Origin: Corbicula japonica
Taxonomy: Eukaryota > Mollusca > Bivalvia > Venerida > Cyrenidae
Length of the DNA stretch: 64,000 bases
Assembly (NCBI GenBank): GCA_038501625.1
Contig: JAZAYU010000123.1
Span: forward strand, 806,001-870,000
Reading direction: 5' to 3'
In this document: in pieces, positions 41,713-55,203 of the stretch
Position numbering within the stretch: the stretch's first letter is position 1
Layout: each line of letters begins with the position of its first letter
The notes under the pieces: model-generated
The model's database searches: none
What the model was told of the DNA's origin: nothing
The model's input: the letters and a program-made list of their open reading frames with translations, nothing else
Translations under genes and position numbers: made by a program

Positions 41713-43932
41713 TGAGCCTGCAGTATATTCAATAGTTGTCGTGTTCGTTGTAAATCAATGTAATCCTTTTACATATTGTTTAAGAGAAAACCCACATTCT
41801 TAAAGGAGCACAATAAAAACACATAGATCTTTCGTATGTTCGCTTAAAATAGACCGAAAAACAAAATTCGGCAAATGCCAGCAGTTAGCCTGGCACCAGC
41901 TAGATGGTTTATTAAAGAAAACACTGAAATACTTATTAACTTCTTTTTTATCCATTTCATTTTCCTTTTTTTACTGATATGCTGAACCATCTAGCCTGGT
42001 GGCAATTTGCATGATGGTTTCTGATGTTATCAATCAACCTGTCAAATTTTAACAGTTCTATGGCAAGCCGCTCAGCATGTGTGAATCAATAAATCTCTGT
42101 AAATAAACAAGATCCCTATCTTTCATTTGAATACATTAGACAAGGTTAATTTGGCCTGTGCTGAGAGATTTTTCAAGAACTACATTCAGTGAAGTCAAGC
42201 CTTTCACTCTTGATTGTAAAAAGGGATTGAGGAATGATTTGAATATGAAATTTAAAACCTCAACGAAAGTTAGCCTTAATGTTGAATTGACAGCAACATC
42301 AAAATAATTGAAATTTATTTTGAGCTCAAATAAACTTGAAAAAAGAAACTTCTAAAAAATATCAATGAAAAAAGAGTTGTGTCTTTTGATGGAGCGGCTG
42401 TTAGATTTGCATATAACAGTGGAAGATCTGACATGGTGAAATGTGTTGCAAGTAGACTGCTTTAACACCTCTTAAGTAAGCTTTGCGCTTGGTATTGCAT
42501 TAGAGCAACTAAAGGTTGCACAACTTGTTTGTTTCTTGTTTAAGAATTTAAAACAAAAATGTTCTATCTCGAAGGTCAAACTTTTGCCACTCCCTGCCGT
42601 TGAGCTAAACAACACATCATTTCCGCTGAGAAATTCCTATATAGCTTTTCCTTCATTCGGCCTAATTCTTTCATACCCTAAAAATTCCAAGCTGTACTTA
42701 ATAGCATTATCCGTGTTTTTGTACATCTTATGCAAAATTGTGGTTTACAATGACCGATAAACTGCACCTGTGAGATACTGGTCAGTGCAATATTTGTTAT
42801 GTGAGATTCTGGTCAGTGCAATATTTGTTAAGTACAGTAAGATTTAAAAAGTTTGTTTGTGCACATAGTTAAGAATGGCACATTTAATACCTATTATCTA
42901 AGCGTTGTATTTATGAGTTTATATATTTTACACAAAATTATATACATAAAACATTATTCTTTTAAAATTTCTAAAATTGTCAGAAATGTTAACTGATTGT
43001 TGGTTTTTTGTTTAGATCTATAGCACAGGCTAACATAAACCTAATACATTAGTAACTTTTAGTCACTATTTAAGTACTTAAGTAAGTTCCTTTTTGCATT
43101 TTGCAACAGAACACATTATTATTGACAACAATATTATAATATCAATAAACATACATATTAAATATCTTCCTACATGAAAATCTAAAATTTTACTTATAGG
43201 TTATATTATTAGAAAAATAACATCCAATTTCCAATTGTAAGTATTATTTTCTTACTAATAACTTGCGAAATGATATGATTCAATGCAAAAAAAGTTACAA
43301 ATAAAACTTTCTTTAATTTAACATTAGGTGTAAATATATGCTTATCACTTTTAATTTGGACAAGAAAGATTCCAATATTACATTCTCCAGGTGTTTCAGG
43401 CAATTTGATCTCCATAAGTGTAAACAGATTAGCTACAGTTAATTGAATACCCTAACATGAACTTTGTATGACCGCAGTGTAGCCTGAATTCCTGCTTCAC
43501 TCAAACCAATTGCCACTAGTCCCTATGTTCTGGGAGATAAGGGAAGTAAAATGCATATCAGTAAGTACCTGCAGGAGTTGCTTTTCTTGGAGGTATTGAT
43601 GATTATTGTATAAGTGACATGAGACTATATAACAGAACATAGGGACGGGAGCCAGTCTAGCCAGCAGTCAACGAAGGTGACAACTGTGGACGAAATACTA
43701 AACACTTTTTCAAGTATACAATGTAGAAAATGATGGCATGTCAATCATCGTGTCTTTAGGTATTCTCCAATCCGTTAGGTTAAAGTATAAAAAAGCATAA
43801 AACTCATCACACTATTAATAATACAATTAAAATTCGGATTAAATAAATCCGATAGCACAAGGTCTTTAAGGTGTTTAAACAATATTGCTTAAATGTGAAA
43901 CACGGTAAAGTAAGGAGCGTAATTCCCACTCT
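41713..43932 (+). other. Intergenic with two small repeats
   Basis: A 31 bp tandem duplication (42769-42799 and 42800-42830; TGGTCAGTGCAATATTTGTTA). GTCCCTATGTTCTG at 43519 is inverted as CAGAACATAGGGAC at 43633-43646, possibly the ends of a ~130 bp insertion. Nothing coding. Confidence 0.5.
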
Positions 43933-45163
43933 TCATTGTTTTTTCAACTTTAATTTGCACCAACGAGCAAAGTGACTTGAGTCATTGGAGAAGAAAACAA
44001 AGTGTTGTTCTCCGATTCTCGTTAGAGCCCTAACCACTACAGTGTCGGGGTCATACACGTGGTAGTCGGGGCACCATATTCCAACTTTCTGCATTGTCCA
44101 TCGAAATAAATCTTATATTCCTCTTCTTTTATTGTTCTGTGGGTAAGCAATCCACAAAAAGCATAGTGGGCAATACGACATTTCATAAACTTGGTCTGGG
44201 CGTCTGTGATTTCTAGCACAACTGTTTCGTGCCATAACCTGTAGTAGCTGTATCTGATGATGTCACCTACTTATACATCCTCTGCTGCCTTGATAGGGGT
44301 CGCAGTAACACTCAACAGCTTTTTATTCATTTCATAGCACTGTTCACAATTGATTTTGTTCTCGAACTCCTTTTCGTTTCTTTCCTGTTCATTGCTGATC
44401 CCAAGAAATTTACTTTTAAAAAACGATCGAGTTGTGAGTCTGAACTTAGTAACATGAATACTGAACTTTTACCAGTAACAAAGTATGTTGCGAAGTGTTC
44501 GCAGTTGTTTTCAAACAGATTATATTTGTACTCGTCATCTGTACCTTCTGCTAATGTTTTTGCCCGTTCAGAGACTCCCGCCTTTGAGTACAACAATCGC
44601 CTGTATACAACCACCCATATTTTGTCCTTTGAAAAATCAAATTTTTTGTTCGAGCTTATTATTTAAGCTTTTCGACCTAAATCCTTCATATATCCTAAAA
44701 AGTATTCGTCGCTTCAACAATTCTAATTGTCTCGCTTTCCGACAGCTTTCCCACTACAATTGCGTGGTGGTCATAAACTTTGCCAGCAAATAAAATATGG
44801 TCACCTTCTTCTATTTCATCAGCTGAAAATACAGGAACAGCTTTAACACATTCTATACAACGGCCGAAGTATCGTCAGGATCGGCAGATGATCCACTGTC
44901 GTTTGGAAACAAAGCGCTTAAATCGACAGAATCAGATGCCCAATCATCTGCCGGTGCACTCGTGATCGTGTTTTCTTCAAAAAACTGGAGTCATACGCTT
45001 AACAGCGTTTTTTACGTCGTTGGTCTTCGGTAACCCGTATCGTAATAATTAACTCTGGACGCTGGAACATTTTTGGGTCTAGTGTATAACTTCTTAGTAA
45101 GTTTGCCAAATGAAGACGGAATAAATTTCAATGGAGTATTTGCTCTATACTTGGCGGGTTCAG
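43933..45163 (-). pseudogene. Broken copy of the LRAT-domain gene
   Basis: Clearly related to the intact gene at 58417-59616. Preserved parts: VYDHHAIVV, VYRRLLYSKAGVSERAK, NNCEHFATYFVTG, AQTKFMKCRIAHYAFCG, FDGQCRKLEY and the C-terminal SNDSSHFARWCKLKL ending with TGA at 43933-43935. Damage seen: CAA to TAA in DVxVGDII (stop at 44271-44273), several stops and a deletion after IVEATNT (for example 44656-44661), a frameshift near ECVKAVPVF's upstream region, and loss of sequence between the two lobes. The 5' part 45012-45163 begins after a good acceptor (TTTTCTTTTCAG on the minus strand) and shows TRPKNVPASRVNYYDTG before breaking frame. No splicing that I could find restores it. Confidence 0.85.
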
Positions 45164-45200
45164 CTGAAAAGAAAACTAACAAATTATATACCATAACCAA

Positions 45201-47620
45201 GCAATAACAAATATGTTCGATGTCATATTTTACGCAATTTTTCTATGGTAAAAACATCAATGTAGCATCGGCCTTTTTTTATTTAGTAACGACAGGAATA
45301 GCTGATCATCTAGAAATTGATGTGGTATTGCCGTACGTGTCTATCCACTCCCCTTGTTAACTGGTATACAACTTTTTATCCTACATCTGGTCCATCTGAA
45401 TATGTCATATGACATAAAGGTCACACGAAGGCCACATGATGACCGACAATTAAATTAAGTTCAGTGATAAAATTAAATTGAACTTTATTATAATGATAAA
45501 AAATGTGTTGGTGACCAAAATTTTAACAAAATAATTTTAATACAGTAAAAAACAAAATGTATAAGAGGAAAACGGAACGTTTTATAAATCACCATATTCC
45601 ACTTTTTCAAGTTGTAGGTAATTTGAAAGTCATTTGGACAGAAGATTGAAAGATGTATTGCCAGCTAAAAACCATGATGATATTATTAAAGTGAAGGTAA
45701 TTTGAAAGTTAAAAATTGATACCTTATAGAGAAGTTGGATACTGTTTTGATTGGTGAATGTCCTAAATATTTTAGGAACTCCTAAGGAATTTATGTAAGT
45801 TGAAATCTTCGTTTAAAACATGACAGATCGATTCCAGCTTTTTTATACTAATCACATTGTTTTCTTAACGAAAAGAAAAGAATTTGGACTTAAATAGTTA
45901 TGGATGAATTTTGGTAACAATTAAATTGTTTTCAACTTCTGACCAAAGAAAAATTATTTCTTAAAATTATGCCAAATATTATATGAAAACTTATCTAAAA
46001 TAACCAATGTTTGTTTTGGAGTAATTACAAATAGTTAAAACATGAATATATGTAGATCTATAATGTGCAATACTTTTTGGAAATAAATATTTACAGTTTT
46101 AGATAATTTATGTATTTTTATTTCATTAAAAAGATGACCCCGCAAAATGCTCAATAAAACTTTAAAAATCACTGAAAGGTTTCTATTCAATTTTTAAGTT
46201 GTTTTCATGGGTTATGTATCTCAAATCATGAAAAGATTCATTCAAATCTAAACAGGTCATTTTTGTGAAACTGTACATGTAGCTATCGTCTTTAAACTGC
46301 ACTTAGTGTGGCTAACTTTCATTCTTTTCGACCATAACGAATTTAAACTTGACAAAATTTTAACTTTCAAAAAACCCGGCCCTGATTTACTGGAGGACGC
46401 CCGGAACGTATTTAAACGTATCAAAAAATCTCTATCCAAAATCTGACCCTGTTTTTTTCGCCGAAGTCCCGTGGATTTGTATTTCTTTTTATTAAAAAGT
46501 ATTTTTACAATTATATAAGTCCTTTGAATGCATCGCATATTTTCTCTCAAATACCATAAAGTAAGAAATTGTTTACATGTGACTTAGATAATCTGACAAG
46601 AAAATTACTATTTTAATCAGTCAAATTTTAAGAAAAAAAATCTAATTGCAGTGTTGCTGTTTCTTCATCTTTCATTGTCAGAATAAAAAAGTTTCTCCAA
46701 AACAGTTATTCATTATTTTAAAAAATACCCGTATCTACCTAGTAATTACTTAAAAATGACATTTTTTGCAATGACATAGAAAATAATTACAGTTAATTAG
46801 ATTTATTGATTTACGGAATTTTCCGTTAAAGTGTTCCAGCGATAACCCTGATTTTTCGATTTGGTTTCAGCCATTACGTGACAGAGCGTTGAAATTCGGT
46901 ATTTTAACGAACTATTCTTGATATGCACATTTCACCATTTTTTACAGACAAAATTGACCTTAACGTTTTTTACTGTTATATAATCGGTTTTCTAACCATG
47001 TTGAAAATTCCGAATTTAATTAAAGGGTAGAATGCCTATAACGCACAAAAGCGTATAATGCTTTATTCAAACATACGCTTATCAACAGACATTTTAATTT
47101 TTTTACGCAGATTTATGTCACGGGTATAAAAATCGTGAAAAAAGCATACGTTTTTGTACTTTACGGTTGTCCGACAAGAAATCAGGGTCACGTTTTTGGA
47201 GCTCAAGATTTCTGCACGTTCTAATACGTTATGGACGTCCGTCCGTAAAACAGGTTCGGGCGCGGAAAAATAACTTACCTTCAACACGTTTCGTCTTTTG
47301 TTTTATGACGCTAACTTTGAACTTCTCTCTTGGAGATATTACAACATTTGTAAACTCACATGATTATATATAGAAATAAATCCATTCGTAATTTTTATTC
47401 ATATCATAGTTTCTTTTCAATAATAATGAACACACTGTCTTAGTGCTCACTTAGACTTCGACTCTAAGCCTGTCGCTATCTATAAATCAACTACTGAATT
47501 CAGGACAGAGACTGAAATAGGGACATGCGCAGTCAAGCGGTCAACTTTAACTAAATCTCATTCGTAGATTTCAGAATTTAAAGCGGAGGTCGGCGTTAAT
47601 TTTTATACTTACGAAGAAGA
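45201..47620 (+). other. Intergenic, no feature recognised
   Basis: Short frames only; none resembles a known family and no organised repeat was noticed. Confidence 0.4.
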
Positions 47621-47625
47621 CCGGT

Positions 47626-47945
47626 GTCATTATGGCAACACCCATGGCTTGCGTCCGGGCGGGCGGGCGTCCTGGCAGGCTCAAACAGTTTTTGTCCGAT
47701 CTTCATGAAACTTGGGGAAAATACATATTGTCGTAATATCTCGGTCAAGTTCGATAACCAACCTTATCGATGCAGGCAAATTCGTCTGGTCCGCTCTCTA
47801 TCTCAAACAGCTTATGCCCGATCTTAATGAAACTTGGGAAAATGTTTATGGGCGTTATATCTCGACTAAGTTTGATAACCAGCCAAATTGCTTCAGGCAC
47901 TTCAAAGTAATGGCCCTTTTTAATACAAAAAATGAACAAGTTAAA
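47626..47945 (+). repeat. Fragment of a Helitron-like tandem element
   Basis: A GC-rich head (GCGTCCGGGCGGGCGGGCGTC) followed by two ~120 bp units sharing GATCTTnATGAAACTTGGG and GATAACCA blocks, like the heads and units at 27247 and 20265. No 3' hairpin terminus was identified. Confidence 0.5.
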
Positions 47946-48616
47946 TAACCACATACACTTCTTGTCGCTAGCACTAATCCATTATAGTAGATTATATAGT
48001 TCCTGTGATAAAATATACCGCATATATTTTGGTATTAAATTGCCTTGTTATCAAATTCATTAGTGTTATCAGGCTTCCAGCAACTCTCTGTTGCTATTTC
48101 TATTGTTTCTATTTTTCAATGGTGGAAGCAAACTTTATTTTTCTTTTTATTGTATGTTTTCAGTGAACATTTTGCGTAAACCGTGCATGAAATGTTTTTT
48201 GTTTAAAACTTTACGTCTTTATTTCATATATATCCATACTTATGCCCGTTTTCTAACCGTTATCGTTCGGAATTTTATGTGATTGTTTTCTTTTGGTACC
48301 TGTATGCAAAAATAGTGAAACCTAAAGTGATATTCCACAATTGGAAAATAGTGTGGTACCACTTTTATTTCACCGAGAAAATTCTATAATTCTATAATTC
48401 ACTGTAAGCATGAAATAACTTATATAAACTATTATGTTATATCATGACAAAATGGGTATTGTTTGTTTCAATTTCAACAAAAATATTCTTACACTATTGA
48501 AACATTTTGTATCTTATGATCCATGTCCTTTTTAGTCATGATGTTGTATTATTTCAACATCAAATAAGATTTCATGTTTGTTATTTATATTGTGCACATG
48601 TAAAATGTCTGTTTTT

Positions 48617-48711
48617 GCGCGTAACGTCGTTATTTACGCTAAATAAAACATTGTGCATTTAACGCTACTTTGCGCGGTTTTATTTACGTGCAACGGACGT
48701 TACGTATTTTG
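48617..48711 (+). repeat. Inverted repeat beside the hammerhead-like motif
   Basis: GCGTAACGTC ... TTTACGCTAAATAAAAC at the left and GTTTTATTTACG ... GGACGTTACG at the right are imperfect inverted repeats with a ~40 bp centre. Confidence 0.6.
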
Positions 48712-48715
48712 TTTA

Positions 48716-48757
48716 TTATACCTGACGAAGACTTATATGTCGAAACGCGTCGTATAA
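48716..48757 (+). ncRNA. Possible minimal type I hammerhead ribozyme
   Basis: Stem I TTATAC (48716-48721) pairs perfectly with GTATAA (48752-48757). Between them lie the invariant CTGACGA (48722-48728), a short stem II GAC/GUC closed by TTATAT with one extra A before it, GAAA (48742-48745), and a tiny helix III (AC GC GT) ending in TC, so cleavage would fall after 48751. Minimal helix III forms are known in Penelope-like elements. The extra A and the 2-nt loop are departures from the classic fold, so activity is uncertain. Confidence 0.35.
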
Positions 48758-49094
48758 ATTTTTACAACAAATCCATGTGTTGTTTTCCTTTTAACAATTT
48801 ATTAGCAACTCTCTGTCGAATTTTTCGACCGTTTACCAAATGTTTTTGACGGGCACATTTTGTAGCACTTTGACACTATTGTTTTGTGAGCTAACTTAGA
48901 CCAATATTGCTGTACAAGCTGTGCATAGAACAAACCTGGCTCACGCGCATTTAATAAAAATTGTAATCCTTGTAAGAGTTTCTATCCTGGTGTGCTAACT
49001 TCTTGACATGTGTTATTTTAACTTTATTCTCTCTGTCGCTTAAGTTCCAAATAGCTCTGTTGATTCTTCATAACAGTATGTTTTAAATTTTTTA

Positions 49095-49690
49095 CGGTTT
49101 GTTCTTGTCTGACAAGCGTTTTTCGCATATCTTCACGGTTCATTCCCGTTTGTTCTTGTCTGACAGCGTTTTTCTTATATACGAGTATTGACGGTCTATT
49201 CTAGTTTGTTCTGGACCTACCGGCGTTTATCTAATATTTTCATGCTCTGTTCTGGTTTGTTCTTGTCTGACAGCCTTTTTTATCATATATTTATGGCCAA
49301 TTCTTGTTTGTTCTGGACCTTCCGGCGTTTATCTAATATTTTCATGGTCTGTTCTGGTTTGTTTTTGTCTGACCAAAGTTTTTCCCATTCACGGTCTATT
49401 CTGGTTTGTTCTGGACCTCCCAGCGTTTCCTCATATATTTGCGGTCTATTCTGGTTTGTTTCCGGAACTACAAGCGTTATTCTGGTATATTCACGGTCTA
49501 TTCTGATTCGCTCCGGAGTTACCATCGTTTTTCTCATATATCCATGGTCTATTCTGTTTTGTTCCGGAACTACCAGCGTTTTTTTCTAATATTTTCATGG
49601 TCGGTTCTGATTCTGGATCGACCAGCGTTTTTCTCATGACTTTACGGTCTGTTCTGTTGTTGTTTAATGGTCTGACCAGCGTTTACATTT
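49095..49690 (+). repeat. Minisatellite, ~51-54 bp unit, about 10-11 copies
   Basis: Repeated GGTCTATTCTGGTTTGTTC, then CTGGACC or CTTGTCTGAC, then AGCGTTTTTCTCAT and an ATATTTTCATGG spacer. Two alternating unit types (GACCTACC and GTCTGACA) suggest a dimeric ~105 bp higher-order unit at 49190-49380. Because the unit is close to a multiple of three, repetitive frames stay open on both strands; these are not taken as genes. Confidence 0.85.
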
Positions 49691-49699
49691 TCGGTCACA

Positions 49700-52070
49700 T
49701 ACTGTTCATTTCAAGATGGTGAATCTTATCATTTATAAGATGATGTGTGGATATATTTAAGGCATATTTGTTAACATATTTTAATGGACTTTCTCATCAA
49801 ACAGGGTACGTTAATCAGCGTCTACAATTTCGGTCATCTATAAGATAAAGGCCAAATACATCGGCAAAAGGTAAGGTCACATTCCCCTACAAGTAAATAT
49901 TGTATTTAAACTGTTCTAATTCTAGATGAATTATAATTAATGTATATTATGCTGTCGTTATACTGATTTTTACAAATAATGTTTTGAAATTGACCTACTT
50001 GGATATGAAATGGTCCCTTTTTTACTGTTTTTAGAAATATAATTTACTTTCTTATTTATCTTTTAATCTCTTTTGTACTCTAGAGGGTACATACAAAATG
50101 TTTCAAATATGGGAAAGTAAAATATGGTCACATCCAGCAAACACAGCCAAAAAAAAACGAGCTCTAAAAGAAATGAGAGCGTGCTGTTATAAAATACATA
50201 GTTTTCCACTAAAAGCATGAACATTGACTATTAACAGTTTGAGTATATTAATGTCATAATGTCATAAAAGGGTGAGACTCTGCTAGAATTATTAATATTA
50301 AGTATATTGTAATTAAATGTGTATGAGAAGGATTTGATTTAGGGGACAAGGAAATATGATTGGGTTGATCTTCACGTTTCTGAGACACAAACTCTCGTAT
50401 TATTTCTACTCTTTTACGAGGATTAGAATTAAAAAAAACACACACACAAACAACAAAAGCACAAGGGGGAATAGGCGAAACCACTTTGAATAAGGACAGT
50501 GGGTATAGATAATAGACTTTTTATAGGAATCACCAGTAGTTCATTTCTCATATATCTTATTGATTCCTAGAAATAATATGTAACTTTTAACCAAACCACC
50601 CTAGGGCATTAGAGTTGTTTGGTGTACAAAACAAGGTCTTGGAAATAGCTCTCAAACGGGCATTACTGGGCAAATCTAAGCAACATAAATATTGGGCAAT
50701 CAAAACACATTAATTTACTTATTTATGGTTGTGATTTCGCTCAATTTAACATTTTAATTATTTGTACAGTGAGATTGTACACCTCATAGTATGCTTAATC
50801 TGGTTATAAATACTTTTTTCAAATTAATATTTAATATGAAAACTTTCACAACAGAATTTCTGGGTTTATGTATCTATATATATTTAGACATAATAATAAA
50901 ATCAGCTAAGTGCAAGACTGCCATTCAACAAACATTTAACCCTTGCGATAAACATATGATATATATGAACATATGTACACACATATAATTGTCGATAATA
51001 ATAATATATACATTTAGCGGATACTGTTCCTTGTTGTTTTATTGTCTTATGGAAATGCAAAACAATGTATAAATGTAGGAGAATTGAGGAAATAATTAAC
51101 AACACACCCTAGCACTAGGGCAACAAAAGCATCAGCAAAACTGTTTCAATTAGAATTAGTAGAACATAACAGCAATAAACAAGGTTAAATGTGAGATAAT
51201 TTAAGGAACGAAGGTTATGTATTGATCTGAAGTACTATAATGATAATTTCAACAATTCTGCCTGATTAATCAACTCTCTTTATTTGCGGAGTTATCTAGC
51301 TGAATAAATTTAAATGTGTTCGGTTGTTTAAAATAATATGTTTTGATAAGCCTTTTTTCGGTATTGTTCAAAGTGATTACATGTACATTCCACTAAAAAC
51401 TGCATTTTATCACCAATATATAAGTTGTTTTGGCAGTTTGGACATATTCTCTTATGTAATGGTGTGCTTATTTTCCTCCCGGCTTTAATGGCTTCAATGG
51501 GTAATCTATGATTTCTTGTTTCAATTTTTTTAGTATTCTGCTGTAAAGATTTGTAAGAATGGGGAAGTATTGATTTATTTAAAATTCAGATTTATCAAAT
51601 CTATAAGTTACACTATTAGATCATGAGTAGGTCTTTCCATGTTTGAAAATCATTGCTGGCCTTATATTATTGTTTGAATGTGGAACTAAACCATTTTTAC
51701 CGATAATAGTTTGGTTTAATCATACATTTTGGAACCCATTACTCTGGATTATGCTTCTGATATGATTAAAACACTTTGCATTCAACAATCCTTGGGTTTG
51801 TAGTTATAGTATAACAGAATAAACTTGCTTGGATGATTAATATTCTGCCCCAGAGAGATATCGTTCTAGTTTTGGCTTCTTCTTTAAAATGTATAATTCC
51901 ATGTTTTCATAGACCTGATAGAAGTACAGTATATTTAAAAATCAGTTGCACTTTTTTCTGTAATTTTAAGATTGCAAAAGCTCCATAGTTCATTTCCGTA
52001 AAGTAGAATAGGTTAAATAGTTTCGGAAGTTGCTATATATGAATTTTCGACTTATGGTAGATGCTAGAAA
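49700..52070 (+). other. Intergenic, no feature recognised
   Basis: AT-rich sequence with short chance frames; a CACACACACAAACAACAAAA simple stretch at about 50437-50460. Confidence 0.4.
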
Positions 52071-52975
52071 AGTATTTATGAAAGATGAAAAGGGAAATTT
52101 GAAAGCCACCGAACACGACAAATATGAAAATATTGCTTGCTTGGTTTGATTGAGCCCGTTCACGGGCAGTAAAAGCAATGCATATAACTGTCCTTGCCGC
52201 CTAGCCCAGGGTTGAGCACAACTCAATATTTACACTAATTAGCAGTACAATTTCAATTTTCAAACGACGGTATGCATATGACGGTGAAAATGGAACCTTC
52301 ATTGCGGTATTTTCAGATGAATACCATTCCATGTTCAGTGGCGTATTGTCCCCAGATAAAAGAATGGGTTCGTCCTTAACGAGAAAACAATGGGCAGAAA
52401 TAAACAGAGAGTGATCTGAGAATATAAAAAAAGCAGGAAATATATCCTTTGGGTGTTTGAACAATATCCAAATCTATATTGGCTGGAATATCGAAACAAC
52501 CCATTCATAAACTGGCCGAAATATTAAAACAAAAGTAATTTTAGAAGTACTATTGACATCGTACATACGAGTAAGTATCGTGCTCAATGATCTTCAAAGG
52601 ACGTTACTGGTAACAACACTGATTAAATGTACGGGGAGGCTTTTTACATCCGCCACACGGCACAAACAACCCTGCTGTGATAATTAAAAAGATGAAGGGA
52701 ACTTCAGAAGCCACATGACAGGACAAATATGAAAATATTGCAGGCTCGGTTTGATTGAGCCTGTACATTGCAGATTACTACCCACCCCGCCTACATTGTA
52801 GTTCCGAGATGAGCGCAACGCAATATTTACACCAATAAACATTACAATTTAAATCCATCAAACGATGATATGCATATGGCGGTGAACATTTAACCTTTAA
52901 TGAAGTATTTTCAGATGAATACCATTCCATGTTCAGAAGCGTAAGGTCCCCAGATAAAAGAATATATTAAAGATA
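52071..52975 (+). repeat. Two diverged direct repeats of ~280-300 bp
   Basis: 52071-52370 and 52690-52970 share ACAAATATGAAAATATTGC, GGTTTGATTGAGCC, CAATATTTACAC, ATGCATATG, and TCAGATGAATACCATTCCAT blocks. The GGTTTGATTGAGCCTGT block recurs in reverse at 61390 and in altered form at 41700, so it marks an interspersed family. Confidence 0.7.
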
Positions 52976-53475
52976 TTTAAATTACTATATTCGTTTTGTT
53001 TATATTTGCACATTACGGAAGCATATTTGTGCCACAACTTTACCTCATAAAATAACGTGAAAATAATGGAGGATTTCGCAAAAAAAGTTGTTTTTTTCGC
53101 GAAAACATCCATATTTTCACGACAACAAAAGTTATGTTAACACGAATTTATTCCTGTTAGTGCTCTTAACTGCCACAACATAAAAATAAAGTTTTCATGT
53201 AAATAATGGAGGATTTCACGAAAACACATAACTTTTCACGAAACTTTAAATTTCAGGAAAGATATTTTATCATGAAAATAATGGAAGATTTCACGAAATC
53301 AGAATTCGTGAAACGAAGAACAAATAACTTTTCATGCAAGCGTAACAATTTCACGAAAGATGCCAGTTATCTAATAATAGATGCTATTGATTCGGCGAGA
53401 AGTGTTTTAAAAGTTATCTGTTTTCGAGAAAAAAATCTGTTTTCGAGAAAAAAATCTGTTTTCATGAAATCCTCC

Positions 53476-55203
53476 AACGGAAGCTTTAAAGGGCCTCGAG
53501 ATGTGAGTAATTCTTTCGAGATTTTATACTTATTTTTGTCAATTTGTTGAATTACTATTAGAATTTCTACTTGTTTTTCTCAATTCGTTTAAAAACATTT
53601 GTAACCTTTTCCACTTAATAATTCTTCAATTGAAACAAAGTTATATACAAATTGAAATAATAAGTTTCGACAAACTAGATAATTTCTGTCTTCTCGACAA
53701 GTTTTTGTCGAGTGAACTTCTCGAAAAATAAAATTTACATAAAAGTTTAAAGCGAGATATATACGAAATGTTTACTTCGATATCGGTGATATAGACGAAA
53801 GGGGCATGACATGCATAAAGGAGGTTTTCATAGAGTTTAAAAATGCATGTTTGTTTCAACAAAGTTGATTTTATTCATTTTCAGGACCCTTTTATCGATA
53901 ATTACCGTAAAGTATACAGTTTATTTCACAAGCTTTTGATGTTAACTAACTTATTAAAAAGATTTTAAACACATATTTTAGATAGCACTTGTTTGGATAC
54001 AAACGTTACCCCGGAAATTATCCAACTGATGAAGTAAATGGGGTTTAAAAAACTGTGTCATGTTAGATACACTGTATCTTTCAAATTTCCCTTTTCATCT
54101 ATTTTTAAACCCCATCCCACCACAAACAGTTATTGATGCATCTGAAATGTCTTCAACATTTTCTAACTGGCGAAAGTATTGACCAGAAACTGGAAACCCT
54201 GAACTTAGCCATTTCGAGCAGTTTTTTCTCTAATTAACAACTTCTTGAGTTGAAACATTGTAAGTCGCATATCTAGACTCAGATAATGAGGCAGAGTGCA
54301 TCACTACTGCTCACAAAGAAATAGCTAAAATCAAGTATGAAGGAGTAGTTCAAAACTTGCTATAAAATTCCCACAAAATATCTCACAATTTTCCGGGGGA
54401 GCAGGCCCGCGGACCCCCTTATATTAGTTTGGACTCTTAAAATTCATTGGGGCCTCTAACAAACATTATTTATTGAGAACCCTGGAAGTGTCCGAAGGAC
54501 TGATGTTTTAGCTCAGTTGCTAATTGACGCTGTTAAAAATGCGACTCGCTGAGTTAAAATCCCCTTGTTGAAATCCTGGATCCGCCCCTGCTATTTGTCT
54601 GCTCATAGCATTTGCAACGCCTTTTTAAATATGAAAAGGAGGTGAAAAAATAAAGTATTTAACATGTTTAAAACGAGACATTTTGAGACATTGAACAATA
54701 AAAGTTATTAAACCCCATTTACTTCATCAGTTAGATAATTTCCGGAGTAACGTTTTCCAAACAAGTGCTATCTAAAGTATGTGTTTATAATCTTTTTAAT
54801 AAGTTAGTTAACATCAAAAGCTTGCGAAATAAACTATATACTTTAAGGTAATTATCGATAAAAGGGGCCTGAAAAATGAAAAAAATCAACTTTGTTGAAA
54901 CAAACATGCTGTTTCAAACTCTATTTATAAAAACCTCCTTTATGCATGTTATGCCCCTTTCGTCTATATCACCGATATCGAAGTAAACATTTCGTATATA
55001 TCTCGCTTTAAACTTTTATGTAAATTTTATTTTTCGAGAAGTTTACTCGACAAAAACTTGTCGAGAAGACAGAAATTATCTAGTTTGTCGAAACTTATTA
55101 TAATTTCAATTTGTATATAACTTTGTTTCAATCGAAGAATTATTAAGTGGAAAAGATCTCGAAAGAATTACTCACATCTCGAGGCCCTTTAACGCTTCCG
55201 TAA
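53476..55203 (+). mobile_element. Foldback unit 1 with ~500-575 bp inverted arms
   Basis: Left arm 53478-54052 (AAAGGGCCTCGAGATGTGAG...) matches the reverse complement of right arm 54709-55202 over most of its length, including GATATCGGTGATATAGACG and TTTATCGATAATTACC. The right arm lacks a ~70-80 bp stretch around GTTTAAAAACATTTGTAACC. The interior 54086-54708 is single copy within this unit. Confidence 0.8.

Noticed and set aside
49188..49589. 133-codon frame with repeated FWT.RRLSNIF-like segments, and an opposite-strand frame
   Set aside because: Explained by the minisatellite; repetition follows DNA period and no start/splice context supports a gene.
53206..53550. 114-codon frame
   Set aside because: Falls in repetitive TTTCACGAAA-type sequence and crosses the foldback element boundary.
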